Below are positions 44,607 to 53,097 of a DNA stretch of 64,000 nucleotides, piece after piece. The notes beneath the pieces were generated by a model. That model was not told the DNA's origin and made no database searches. It saw only the letters and a list, made by a program, of their open reading frames with translations. The position numbers and the translations under genes are program-made. This stretch comes from JAFGKK01 sp964521085 (GTDB taxonomy: Bacteria; Chloroflexota; Anaerolineae; Anaerolineales; RBG-16-64-43): assembly GCA_964521085.1 (NCBI GenBank), contig CAZFPL010000005.1, forward strand, positions 1 through 64,000, in the 5' to 3' direction. Numbering within the stretch: the stretch's first letter is position 1; every line of letters begins with the position of its first letter.

Positions 44607-44634
44607 ATTTTACATGACAAAACCAAGAAGTCAA
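44607..44634 (-). promoter_or_regulatory. Sigma-70-like promoter of ATP-grasp ligase 1
   Basis: On the minus strand TTGACT (44629-44634), a 16-bp spacer, then TAAAAT (44607-44612), about 57 nt before the ATG at 44550. The rest of the 411-bp AT-rich gap 44551-44961 holds no gene I can support. Confidence 0.7.
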
Positions 44635-44961
44635 TGGGTTGAATCTTAAAATTCATTTTGCTCCCTTTTAACATTCGCGCGCCCCGCGGGACCATTTTTC
44701 ATCATTTGCAACATGGAATAATTTTTTTTCGTTCTTCGCTTGGGCTTTTCACTCTGGATACGAAGAGTTTATTTTTTTTTCGAGGGAGGGGCGAAAAATT
44801 CGGATCGCTTTCGTGGAATCCTTTCACCGCCAACGCCCAAGAGACTTCGATTTGGATTTATGTACGCAAGCGTCCGTTCGTGTGATTCATGAATATTGTC
44901 ATGCCGAAGAAATTAATATCGGCAATCATTCCATTATTCTTCTTTTATCGGGGGAATATTT

Positions 44962-45456
44962 CTATTCGGAGGAAAAATATTTTATAAATACCACCATATC
45001 TTCGCCCGGGCGGTAATAATCGCGGATCCGCGCCGAAAGTTCGCATCCCATCCGTTCGTAGAATTTCATCGCCGGAAGATATTCCTTCGCTCCGCTCGTC
45101 CAAATCATCAACAGGCGGCCGTTTTGTCTCCGGATTTCCATTTCCATCGCGGAGAAAAGAGCGCGCCCGATCCCCTGGACCTTCCAATCCGGATCGGCGC
45201 AGATCCAATATAGATCATAGGCGCCTTGCGCCAAAGGAGTCGGACCGTAGCAGACGAATCCCACCAAGCGATCCCCGGCGCGGGCGGACAACCATTCATA
45301 TCCCGAATCGGCCGATTTCAGATGGGCATCGAATAACTCGAAGACCGTGTCTTCTTCCTCTTTGCTGAACACGGCGGAACGCCGCGCGATTTCCCCGATC
45401 GCACCTCGATCTTTCCCTTTGCTGCTGCCCACCGTTATGGAAATCTCAGATTTCAC
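44962..45456 (-). CDS. GNAT-family N-acetyltransferase (cluster with KamA)
   Basis: 164 aa from GTG 45456 (AAGGA about 9 nt upstream); a GTG at 45504 would extend it by 16 residues but has no Shine-Dalgarno. Motif A is WKVQGIGRALFSAME (the acetyl-CoA loop QxxGxG/A), then AMKFYERMGCELSARI at the C-terminus. The lysine-2,3-aminomutase operon ablAB makes N-epsilon-acetyl-beta-lysine with a GNAT partner, so an acetyltransferase of a beta-amino acid is a reasonable idea, but this protein is shorter than AblB and specificity cannot be read. Confidence 0.72.
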   Translation of the reverse strand: MKSEISITVGSSKGKDRGAIGEIARRSAVFSKEEEDTVFELFDAHLKSADSGYEWLSARAGDRLVGFVCYGPTPLAQGAYDLYWICADPDWKVQGIGRALFSAMEMEIRRQNGRLLMIWTSGAKEYLPAMKFYERMGCELSARIRDYYRPGEDMVVFIKYFSSE

Positions 45457-45538
45457 GCCGGTGAATTCCTTTTCCCGTTTCGCCGCGGGGATTCTCCAGC
45501 CCACTGAGAATAAATCCGGAGGGAGACAGGCAATTCGA

Positions 45539-46783
45539 TCAAAGCGGCGGCTTTCCGGAATCCGCCTTCTCCGCAGGGTTATCCGCCGTCTCCTCCTGCG
45601 CGGGAATCAAGCCATACCGTCTGGCGCCGGCCGTTAGAACCGATTGGATGAGATGGGCATAGCTCCATCCTTCCGCCTGCGCGCAAAGAGTCAGGTCGCT
45701 GACCGGCGTCAGGCCCGGCAGTGAATTGATTTCGATGATGTACGGCCGGAGATTCTCACCGCTGTGAAGCCGAAAATCCACGCGCGCGAAATCCAGGGAT
45801 TGGGTCACCCGAAACGTCTCGAGAGCCAGCCTTCTCACTTCGTCCGCAATCTCGTCGGGGATGGGAGCCGGGCAGAAATAGGGATACTCCTCGAGAGAGA
45901 GCGCCTTCACTGCATACGAATAATAGGGATCCATATTCGGGATCCGGGAATGGTCGACTTCGGAAATCGGGAAGATATGCACGCTGTTCCAATCCAGGCC
46001 GCCGCCCGGCGTCCGTGGCAGTTGCCCCATCTCCGGCACCGGCTGCCCGGATTCCAACGCGCTGAGATTTCCCACCAATCCGCAGGTGATGTCACGGCCC
46101 GGAATGTACTCTTCCACCAGCACGGTCTCGCCGTATTCCTTTAATATGTATCCCACCTTGGCGCGCAGCTGATCCTCGGAATGCACCAGGGACTTGCTGT
46201 CGATTCCAATGCCGGTTCCCTCGCGATTCGGCTTAATAAACAGCGGAAAATGCAGCGTTTCGTCCAGGGGAAGATCCACATGCGTGAATTCCTGGAAACG
46301 GGGAGTGGGAAGCCCATGGGCGTCGAGAATCCGCTTGGTGGCGGCTTTATCCAGCGTATTGGCCAGACAGGTGACTTTTCCGCCGGTATAGGGGATCCCC
46401 ATCATTTCCAGCAGAGCGGGTACCTGGGCTTCGCGCGCATCTCCGCGGTATCCCTCGCAGGTATTGAAACAGATATCCACACGCAGCCGCTTGAGGCGGC
46501 GGAAAAGATCCGGATTGCCGTCGATGCCGATAACGTGGTGTCCGGCCGCGCGCAGCGCGGCGGCATACGCGGCGATGTTGGATTCGCTGTCCAACTCCGC
46601 AAACGCATCCGCCGGATGGGAACCGTTCGACGGCGCGTGCTTCTTTAAATTATGGAGGACCGCCACGCGCAGACGGTTTCTTTTCGACGTATTCTTCCGT
46701 GCCGGGGATTCCAGAATTCGCGAAGGGGAGGATCCTTCCCCATTCGTATCGGCCGTTTTTTCGCGGGGAGAAGTCTCAGTCAA
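45539..46783 (-). CDS. D-Ala-D-Ala-ligase-like ATP-grasp enzyme (2)
   Basis: 414 aa with a 35-residue charged N-terminal tail, then RLRVAVLHNLKKHAPSNGSH, FNTCEGYRGDAREAQVPALL, MGIPYTGGKVTCLANTLDK, FPLFIKPNREGTGIGIDSKS, VEEYIPGRDITCGLVGN and the metal motif IIEINSLPGLTPVSDL, which is the D-Ala-D-Ala ligase pattern. Substrates may be amino acids other than D-Ala. It begins 45 nt after the KamA stop and ends 82 nt before the chosen GNAT start; all point the same way, so they are probably an operon. Confidence 0.82.
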   Translation of the reverse strand: MTETSPREKTADTNGEGSSPSRILESPARKNTSKRNRLRVAVLHNLKKHAPSNGSHPADAFAELDSESNIAAYAAALRAAGHHVIGIDGNPDLFRRLKRLRVDICFNTCEGYRGDAREAQVPALLEMMGIPYTGGKVTCLANTLDKAATKRILDAHGLPTPRFQEFTHVDLPLDETLHFPLFIKPNREGTGIGIDSKSLVHSEDQLRAKVGYILKEYGETVLVEEYIPGRDITCGLVGNLSALESGQPVPEMGQLPRTPGGGLDWNSVHIFPISEVDHSRIPNMDPYYSYAVKALSLEEYPYFCPAPIPDEIADEVRRLALETFRVTQSLDFARVDFRLHSGENLRPYIIEINSLPGLTPVSDLTLCAQAEGWSYAHLIQSVLTAGARRYGLIPAQEETADNPAEKADSGKPPL

Positions 46784-46828
46784 CAGGAGATCCTTGGGAT
46801 GGGCGGCGTTCCGGAAGGAGTCGGCCTA

Positions 46829-48208
46829 TTATTTCTTGCGCCCTTCCAATGGGGCAGAATTCTCGCCGGCTCCGGGGATCGATGGCGAACCGATTCCGCG
46901 GGGATTCCATTTATTCAAATCCCGGTTCAAGCGGTGTTCCGCTCCCCCCCGGGCGTGTGTCTTCTGCCAATCTTCCGGTTCGATCGCCAACTCATCGCCG
47001 TCGAGCAATCCGGTGATACCCGCCTGACCGGTTTCGGTTCGTTTGCGCCGGCAATCCGGGCATGTGGAGGGATCGTGCGCCGTATAAGCAGTCGGCTCTT
47101 CGTAAATGGAAATGTACCCTTCATAATTGCGAAGCGCCACGCGGTGATCCGACATGCTCAGAAGGTAATTCGGCCCCAGCGGGATCTTCCCGCCCCCGCC
47201 CGGCGCATCGACCACAAAGGTGGGAACCGCGAAGCCGGACGTGTGGCCGCGCAACCCCTCGATGATCTCGACTCCCTTGGAAACCGGGGTCCGGAAATGG
47301 CCTGCGCCCTCGACCAGGTCGCATTGATACAGGTAATACGGCCGGACGCGGATGCGCAAGAGGTCCTGCACCAGCCGCCGCTGGATGTGCACGCAATCGT
47401 TCACGCCGGCCAGCAGAACCGACTGGTTTCCGAGCGGAATTCCCGCGCGCGAGAGTCTATCCGTCGCGGCGGCCAGCTCCGGGGTGATCTCGTTGGGATG
47501 GTTGACATGGATGTTCAACCAAAGCGGATGATACTTGGCGAGCATCGCGCACAGCTCGTCGTCCACGCGCATCGGCATGAAAACCGGCACGCGCGACCCG
47601 ATGCGGATGATTTCGACGTGCGGAATTTCCCGCAGGCTCGCGATCAGGTTCTCCAGCACTTTCGGCGCCAGGGTGAGCGGGTCCCCTCCGGAGATCAGCA
47701 CGTCGCGGATTTGCGTCGTCCGCCGGATGTAATCCAGCATTTCTTCGTACTCGGCCGAGGAAAACTGCTCGGAGGGATCGCCCACGATCCGCGAGCGGGT
47801 GCAATACCGGCAATAGGAGGCGCACTGCGTCGTGACCAGCATCAGCGCCCGGTCCGGGTAGCGGTGGACCAGCCCGGGGACGGGCGAATGCCGGTCTTCG
47901 GCGAGGGAATCTTCCATCATCGCCGTGAACGGTGCGAGCTCCTCCGCGGTTGGGATCACCTGCCGCCGGATCGGATCGCGGGGATCGTCGGGTCGGATAA
48001 GGGAAACGAAATACGGGGTGACATCCACGCGGAAAAGGTCGCCCGCCTTCAGCGCAGTGCGTTCGCTTCCGGTGAGCGGGAATACCCGCTCCAACTCCTC
48101 GGCCTTGTTCAGACGGTGGCCGAGTTGCCAGCGCCAGTCATTCCACTGTGCATCCGGGATATCCCGGAAGGCGGGGGCGCGACGCGATATTTCCCCGCCG
48201 GAAGTCAT
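46829..48208 (-). CDS. kamA: KamA-family radical SAM protein, probable lysine 2,3-aminomutase
   Basis: 459 aa. CASYCRYC (Cys129, Cys133, Cys136) is the radical SAM CxxxCxxC, GGDP lies downstream, and the PLP lysine is Lys341 in APGGGGKIPL. Asp297 in CDLVEGAGHFR and Asp334 in FVVDAPGGGG correspond to the two aspartates that bind the lysine side-chain amine in Clostridium LAM; glutamate 2,3-aminomutases replace them. So L-lysine to beta-lysine is the favoured reaction. ATG 48208 is used because GGAGG lies 5 nt upstream. It is the first large gene of a cluster with two ATP-grasp ligases and a GNAT. Confidence 0.85.
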   Translation of the reverse strand: MTSGGEISRRAPAFRDIPDAQWNDWRWQLGHRLNKAEELERVFPLTGSERTALKAGDLFRVDVTPYFVSLIRPDDPRDPIRRQVIPTAEELAPFTAMMEDSLAEDRHSPVPGLVHRYPDRALMLVTTQCASYCRYCTRSRIVGDPSEQFSSAEYEEMLDYIRRTTQIRDVLISGGDPLTLAPKVLENLIASLREIPHVEIIRIGSRVPVFMPMRVDDELCAMLAKYHPLWLNIHVNHPNEITPELAAATDRLSRAGIPLGNQSVLLAGVNDCVHIQRRLVQDLLRIRVRPYYLYQCDLVEGAGHFRTPVSKGVEIIEGLRGHTSGFAVPTFVVDAPGGGGKIPLGPNYLLSMSDHRVALRNYEGYISIYEEPTAYTAHDPSTCPDCRRKRTETGQAGITGLLDGDELAIEPEDWQKTHARGGAEHRLNRDLNKWNPRGIGSPSIPGAGENSAPLEGRKK

Positions 48209-48247
48209 ACCCTCCTCCAAACGCATGCTTCGTCCATTTTGCGGATT

Positions 48248-48415
48248 TTATTTTGGCGAAACGTTGGCCTGGGGATTCATTTTCAGGATTTTTTGCGCGA
48301 TGGCGGCGCGCGCCTTGGAGTCCTTGGCTTCGGCCAGACGCTTGCGAAGGAACTGCATTTTCAATCTGCGCTGTCGGCGGCGCGAAATTTCACGATCCCG
48401 TTCGGTCTTCGGCAT
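48248..48415 (-). CDS. Small basic protein (DUF6800-like)
   Basis: A 55-aa frame starting MPKTERDREISRRRQRRLKM and ending MNPQANVSPK, very rich in Arg/Lys and predicted helical. GGAGG lies about 5-6 nt before the ATG. The pattern ERDREI-RRRxRRxKxxxLRxRLAxAK resembles small proteins annotated DUF6800, although I cannot confirm this. Function unknown; nucleic-acid or ribosome binding is a guess from charge. It is 39 nt upstream of kamA in the same direction and may be the first gene of that operon. Confidence 0.7.
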   Translation of the reverse strand: MPKTERDREISRRRQRRLKMQFLRKRLAEAKDSKARAAIAQKILKMNPQANVSPK

Positions 48416-48499
48416 GCAATCCTCCAAACTTCTGCATAAGATAGGAGGGAGTATATCCCCTTTCCCGGCACTCGACTAGAGGTGCAATCCATCTCATAC

Positions 48500-48557
48500 G
48501 GCCCTCGTTCCCGATCCGATTCGGGAATCCCCCGCGCCGCGGCAACAACCGAGGGCC
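48500..48557. repeat. Nested palindrome between small basic protein and mazG-like gene
   Basis: Outer arms GGCCCTCG (48500-48507) and CGAGGGCC (48550-48557); inner hairpin TTCCCGA/TCGGGAA at 48508-48514 and 48521-48527. Confidence 0.45.
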
Positions 48558-48632
48558 GCAGGCTGCATCGCGAATCGAAAACGCCATCGCGCGCCCCGGT
48601 TGTTCGGCGTTCCAAGAGGCGGGAATCCGGGC

Positions 48633-48641
48633 TGGTATAAT
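48633..48641 (+). promoter_or_regulatory. Extended -10 box for the mazG-like operon
   Basis: TGG-TATAAT, 65 nt before the ATG at 48707. No -35 is evident, as expected for an extended -10. Confidence 0.5.
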
Positions 48642-48706
48642 CTTCCGCAGATTATCCTTTCCATTTTCTTCCCGGATTAAGCCGGGATGCAGCGCTGGAC
48701 GGGTCT

Positions 48707-49030
48707 ATGGATTTGAAACAACTCACGGAGGAAATGCACCGGTTCGTACGGTCGAAAGGCTGGTATGCCGAAGATTCTCCGCGCCCGCAAACTCCGCGCA
48801 ACCTGGCGATTTCCCTCGCGCTCGAAGCCGCGGAAGTGCTGGAGCATTTTCAATGGGAGGACGGCGCGGACCCGGAAATCCGGGAAGAACTCGCCGATAC
48901 GGCGTTATACCTGCTGCAACTGTCCTCCGTCCTTGGAATCGACCTGGAACAGGCGATCCTCGAAAAACTGGCGGCCAATTCCAAACGCAACTGGCCGGCA
49001 GCCCCCGCGGTGAAAAAGGACTCCGCATGA
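48707..49030 (+). CDS. MazG-like nucleotide pyrophosphohydrolase
   Basis: 107 aa. Helical protein with ALEAAEVLEHFQWED and EELADTALYLLQLS, the ExxE...ExxD metal-binding pattern of the MazG/dCTP pyrophosphatase family, and a C-terminal NSKRNWP. It probably hydrolyses a nucleoside triphosphate (house-cleaning); the substrate is not known. Its stop overlaps the phosphoesterase start as ATGA, so the two are translationally coupled. Confidence 0.85.
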   Translation: MDLKQLTEEMHRFVRSKGWYAEDSPRPQTPRNLAISLALEAAEVLEHFQWEDGADPEIREELADTALYLLQLSSVLGIDLEQAILEKLAANSKRNWPAAPAVKKDSA

Positions 49031-49689
49031 ATCCCCCGCTCCACCGAACCATTCTGTGCGTCAGCGACGACGTCTCCCAGCGTTTGAATTCTTGCCTGGC
49101 TCCGGAACAAATCGGAAAAGTCGATCTCATCATCAGCTGCGGCGATCTGCCCTTCGATTACCTGGAATTTCTGATGGGCTGCTTCAACATTCCGATGTAT
49201 TACGTCCTGGGCAATCACGATGGGGAAGGCTTCTTCCGCGAATGCGGTGAGGTGGATTATCGGCCCGACGCCGGCGAGAGCATCGACGGAAGCACGCTGG
49301 AAGCGAAGGGAATCCTGATCGCCGGTTTGGGCGGCAGCATCCGGCATGGCTTTACGTTGAAAAATCAATACACCGAGGCGGAAATGTGGCGGCGCGTACT
49401 GAAACTGGCGCCGCAGCTGCTTACCAACCAGGTGCGCTACGGGCGGCGGCTGGATATTCTCGTGACGCATTCTCCCGCCCGAGGAGTTCACGAGGGCGAG
49501 GATCCCGCGCACCGGGGATTTGCTGCGTTTCGATGGCTGTTGGACTGGGCCAAACCGCGCTGGATGCTGCACGGCCATTCTCAATTCATCCGTCCGCCGC
49601 GCTCCCTCTGCACGAAGGTCGGATCCACCGACGTCATATACATTCCTCCCTACCGCCTCCTGCAATGGGGGGAAGAACCCTGCCGGTAG
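49027..49689 (+). CDS. Calcineurin-like metallophosphoesterase
   Basis: 220 aa. Metal motifs: DLIISCGDLP, YYVLGNHDGE, DILVTHSPARGVHEGED and MLHGHSQF, so the binuclear centre is complete (the last motif is GHS rather than GHxH). The substrate is unknown. ATG 49027 overlaps the mazG-like stop by 4 bp; the open frame further upstream is a shadow of that gene. It is followed 1 nt later by the LOG-like gene, so three nucleotide-related genes share a transcript. Confidence 0.85.
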   Translation: MNPPLHRTILCVSDDVSQRLNSCLAPEQIGKVDLIISCGDLPFDYLEFLMGCFNIPMYYVLGNHDGEGFFRECGEVDYRPDAGESIDGSTLEAKGILIAGLGGSIRHGFTLKNQYTEAEMWRRVLKLAPQLLTNQVRYGRRLDILVTHSPARGVHEGEDPAHRGFAAFRWLLDWAKPRWMLHGHSQFIRPPRSLCTKVGSTDVIYIPPYRLLQWGEEPCR

Positions 49690-49690
49690 C

Positions 49691-50281
49691 ATGACAACCT
49701 CCGATACGATTCTTCCTCAGCCCGGAAAACCTGTTATCGCCGTTTTCGGCGCCGCATTTCTAACGGAGGATGGGGCGGCCTATAAGACCGCGCGCGCCCT
49801 CGGGGCGGAGATTGCACGTTGCGGATGGGCCGTGGCCAGCGGCGGATACGGAGGGACGATGGCGGCCGTCAGCCGCGGCGCGGTGGAAGCCGGCGGGCAC
49901 ACGATCGGCGTCACTTGCGAGACGATGAGCCGCGCCGGACGCCGGACGAATCCCTGGATCCAGGAAGAGGTCCGCTGCCCGACCGCGCGCGATAGGCTTC
50001 TGACGCTGGTTCGCATGGCGGACGCCGCCGTCGCGCTCGACGGCGGAATCGGCACGCTGTCGGAAATCGCATTCTGCGCCATCCAGATCCAAACCGGGGA
50101 ATTATCCCCCCGCCCGCTTTTGCTTCTGGGACCGCTTTGGAAGGATACCTTCGAGTCCTTTTTCCGTTCCGCCACCGAATACGTTAAGGACTCAGATAGG
50201 GCGCTTTTTAATTTTATTTCTTCACCGGCGGATGCGGCGGGGATCATTCAAGAATATTTAGGAAGTGCGAATAGAACCTAA
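49691..50281 (+). CDS. LOG/DprA-like Rossmann protein (TIGR00725-type)
   Basis: 196 aa. GGYGGTMAAVSRGAVEAGG corresponds to the LOG-type nucleotide loop and LDGGIGTLSEIAFC to PGGxGTxxE. LOG proteins are cytokinin-type phosphoribohydrolases; members of this divergent subgroup are uncharacterised. The ATG is just after the phosphoesterase stop, and the frame upstream is a shadow of that gene. Confidence 0.78.
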   Translation: MTTSDTILPQPGKPVIAVFGAAFLTEDGAAYKTARALGAEIARCGWAVASGGYGGTMAAVSRGAVEAGGHTIGVTCETMSRAGRRTNPWIQEEVRCPTARDRLLTLVRMADAAVALDGGIGTLSEIAFCAIQIQTGELSPRPLLLLGPLWKDTFESFFRSATEYVKDSDRALFNFISSPADAAGIIQEYLGSANRT

Positions 50282-50410
50282 CTTTCCGCCGCCTTTTTCC
50301 GATGACCCGGAACTACCGAGAATCCGTAAAAATCAAGACCTGCTTTTCTTAGCCCATCGAACCGGGTATGATTGCGGGGAAATCTTTCCCCGACGAAGGA
50401 GATTCCGCCC

Positions 50411-51847
50411 ATGCCCGAAGAACGCCTGCCCTCGCGCGCCGAGGACTTTTCCGAATGGTACAACCAGCTTGTGCTGCGCGCCGAATTGGCCGATTACGCG
50501 CCGGTGCGCGGCTGCATGGTCGTGCGCCCCTACGGTTGGGCGCTTTGGGAGAATATCACCCACGAACTCGACCGGCGCTTCAAAGCCACCGGCCACGTCA
50601 ACGCCGGCTTCCCCATGTTCATCCCCAAATCGTTCCTCGAGAAGGAGAAGGAGCATGTGGAAGGATTCTCGCCCGAACTCGCGGTGGTGACGATCGGCGG
50701 CGGCGAGGAACTCGAGGAACCGCTTGCGATCCGGCCGACCTCCGAGACGATCATCGGCCACATGTATGCCAAGTGGATCAAGTCGTACCGCGATCTTCCG
50801 ATCCTGATCAACCTATGGAACAGCGTCGTGCGCTGGGAGAAACGCACCAAGCTCTTCCTGCGGACAACCGAGTTCTACTGGCAGGAAGGGCATACCGCGC
50901 ACGCCACGGCCGAGGAGGCCGAAGCGGAGACGCGCCGGATGCTCGACATCTACACCGACTTCGCCGAAAACGAAGCCGCCGTTCCGGTGATCCGGGGCCG
51001 GAAAAGCGAAAGTGAAAAATTCGCCGGCGCATCCGCCACCTACGCCATCGAAGCCATGATGGGCGACGGCAAAGCCCTGCAATCCGCCACTTCCCACAAC
51101 CTGGGTCAGAATTTCGCCAAGGCCTTCAACATCCAATACCTCGACACCCAAAATATCCAGCAATACGCATGGACCACGTCCTGGGGGCTTTCGACCCGTT
51201 TTGTGGGCGCGATCATCATGGTCCATGGCGATGATGCGGGATTGATCCTGCCCCCGCGCCTGGCGCCGATCCAGGCGGTGATCGTACCGATCTGGAGGAA
51301 GGACGAGGAAAAGGCGGCGGTTTGCGAGAAGGCGCTGCTTCTGGAAAAGGAATTAAAGCAGACGCTTCGGGTGACGGTTGACTTGCGCGAAGGACTGACG
51401 CCCGGGTTCAAATTCAACGATTGGGAGATGCGCGGCGTCCCGGTGCGGATCGAACTCGGTCCCCGGGACCTGGCGGCGCAATCGGTCGCGCTTTCGCGGC
51501 GCGACCGTCCCGGCCGGGAAGGAAAAACCACCGCGCCCTGGGAGGGATTGCCGGAGACGGTCGCAACGCTGCTTAGCGATATTCAACTAATCCTGCTGCA
51601 GCGGGCGAAAAAGTTCCGCGACGAGCACACCCAGGATCCCTCCGATTACGACGGGTTGCGCGGCGCCGTGGAAAGCGGATTCGCTTTTTCCTGGTGGTGC
51701 GGCGAAGCGGAGTGCGAGGAGAAGGTCAAGGCGGACACCAAGGCTACGATCCGCTGCATTCCCTTCGACCAGCCGGTCGGCAAGGGGCGCTGCATTGTCT
51801 GCGGCAAGGATTCCCCGCACAAAGCCATATTCGGCAAAGCGTATTAG
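50411..51847 (+). CDS. proS: Prolyl-tRNA synthetase (archaeal/eukaryotic-like type)
   Basis: 478 aa, the short class without the bacterial editing insertion. Class II motif 2 (TKLFLRTTEFYWQEGHTAHA) and an anticodon-binding domain (PIQAVIVPIW) are present, with a C-terminal zinc-type tail holding CGEAEC and CIVCGK and ending in a Tyr (GKAY), typical of this type. It charges tRNA-Pro. ATG 50411 follows AAGGAG by 10 nt; the extra upstream frame is not needed. A lone gene, followed 2 nt later by a helical protein of unknown function. Confidence 0.94.
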   Translation: MPEERLPSRAEDFSEWYNQLVLRAELADYAPVRGCMVVRPYGWALWENITHELDRRFKATGHVNAGFPMFIPKSFLEKEKEHVEGFSPELAVVTIGGGEELEEPLAIRPTSETIIGHMYAKWIKSYRDLPILINLWNSVVRWEKRTKLFLRTTEFYWQEGHTAHATAEEAEAETRRMLDIYTDFAENEAAVPVIRGRKSESEKFAGASATYAIEAMMGDGKALQSATSHNLGQNFAKAFNIQYLDTQNIQQYAWTTSWGLSTRFVGAIIMVHGDDAGLILPPRLAPIQAVIVPIWRKDEEKAAVCEKALLLEKELKQTLRVTVDLREGLTPGFKFNDWEMRGVPVRIELGPRDLAAQSVALSRRDRPGREGKTTAPWEGLPETVATLLSDIQLILLQRAKKFRDEHTQDPSDYDGLRGAVESGFAFSWWCGEAECEEKVKADTKATIRCIPFDQPVGKGRCIVCGKDSPHKAIFGKAY

Positions 51848-51849
51848 GC

Positions 51850-52641
51850 ATGCCGTCGATCAACCTCTCGCGCCTGCGTCTGCAAGCGTTCGAGCTGGCC
51901 GGGTTGCTCGCCGATCCCGCCGCATTCCGGAAATCCCTGCGCGCGCTTCTGGAGGAACACTCCCACCGTTTGCTGCGCCGCGGCCGGTCGATGGCCAAAC
52001 GCAGCGCGCTTCCCGCATGGGATGTCCCCGGCTTGTTGATCCGCGAAGTGGAAGCGTCGCTGCTTCACGCGGCGGAAAAGGAAAACCAAAACGCCCTCGC
52101 AGCGGCAGCCGCGATTTGGCCTTCCGGGAAGCTGGAGGAAAAACAACTGGCCGCATTCCTGGCCGGCCTTTCCCGCAACCCCGTCGAAATTCGAACCCTG
52201 CTGCTCGAGTGGCTGAGCGAGGTGGAGGATCCGGTCGTCCTGCAGTCGCTTGCCGACCATGCCTGCCCCCCGCTGTGGAATTCGAATGGAGTGCTTTTTC
52301 GATCCGATGCACGCGCCTGGATCGAGTCTCCCGTTCCCTCCCAAAGGCGTTTCGGCTGGATGGCGCTGCGGGCGTGGGCGGAGGAAAAGAATTCCGAATC
52401 CGTCTTCGCCGCGTTCGAACTGCTCCCGGCCGCATTTGCCGAACCGGATCCGGAAGCCAGCCAATTGGCATCCGACCTTCTCATCCGGCTGGCGGAATAT
52501 TCCCCGCAGGAAACGCAAGGCTGGATATCGGAGTTATCTTCCAAATCCCTCGATCGCGGCTGGAAATTTCTGCGGAGAATGCTTGCCCGCCTGCCCGAGG
52601 AAACCGCCGAGGTTCTCCGTAACGCACAAAAGGAAAAATAA
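51850..52641 (+). CDS. Helical-repeat protein of unknown function
   Basis: 263 aa, almost entirely helical, with Leu/Ala/Trp-rich segments that may be HEAT-like repeats (VPSQRRFGWMALRAWAEE, QLASDLLIRLAEYSP). The segment around residues 155-185 loosely recalls the AlkD-type DNA-alkylation-repair fold, but no catalytic residue could be placed, so the function is open. ATG 51850 follows the proS stop by 2 nt, so it is probably cotranslated. No signal peptide, no transmembrane helix. Confidence 0.6.
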   Translation: MPSINLSRLRLQAFELAGLLADPAAFRKSLRALLEEHSHRLLRRGRSMAKRSALPAWDVPGLLIREVEASLLHAAEKENQNALAAAAAIWPSGKLEEKQLAAFLAGLSRNPVEIRTLLLEWLSEVEDPVVLQSLADHACPPLWNSNGVLFRSDARAWIESPVPSQRRFGWMALRAWAEEKNSESVFAAFELLPAAFAEPDPEASQLASDLLIRLAEYSPQETQGWISELSSKSLDRGWKFLRRMLARLPEETAEVLRNAQKEK

Positions 52642-52713
52642 CCGGGGGATGCTGCGACCGCCGCTCCGCTCCGCCGGATTGTTCGTTGCGGCGCTCGCAT
52701 CAACCCTTTTTTA

Positions 52714-53097
52714 ATGAAAAGGCGGCGAATGAGGGTGCAGAATAGGATCCTGGGAAACCAGGGCGAGAAGAAAGCGGCCGACCATATCGCACGGTTGGGA
52801 TATGAAATCATTGCGCGGAATGTCCGCACCCCATACGGGGAAGTGGACCTGATCGCCGAACATGCGGGATGTATCGTGTTTCTGGAAGTAAAAACGCGTC
52901 GAAGCCGGTCTCACGGCTTGCCGGAGGAGGCGATCACCAAGCGAAAGCAGCAACACCTGTTGGCCTCCGCGCAACACTACCTGCAGGAGCAGGGACTCTC
53001 GGAATCACCGTGGCGGATCGACGTGGTGGCGGTCGAATATGGCCGGGCGGGAAGCCTGGAAAGGATAGAGGTATTTGAAAATGCCGTCCGTGGTTGA
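52714..53097 (+). CDS. yraN: YraN family protein (UPF0102)
   Basis: 127 aa. GNQGEKKAADHIARLGYEII, RTPYGEVDLIAEHAG and VFLEVKTRRS give the GExDLIa...fvEVKtR nuclease-like core (Glu, Asp and Glu-x-Lys) of UPF0102/YraN, a Holliday-junction-resolvase-like fold; activity is not demonstrated for the family in general. It overlaps miaA by 17 bp. Confidence 0.9.
   Translation: MKRRRMRVQNRILGNQGEKKAADHIARLGYEIIARNVRTPYGEVDLIAEHAGCIVFLEVKTRRSRSHGLPEEAITKRKQQHLLASAQHYLQEQGLSESPWRIDVVAVEYGRAGSLERIEVFENAVRG

Noticed and set aside
46652..48439. 595-codon forward open frame opposite kamA and ligase 2
   Set aside because: Radical SAM and ATP-grasp motifs are on the reverse strand; this is a high-GC shadow.
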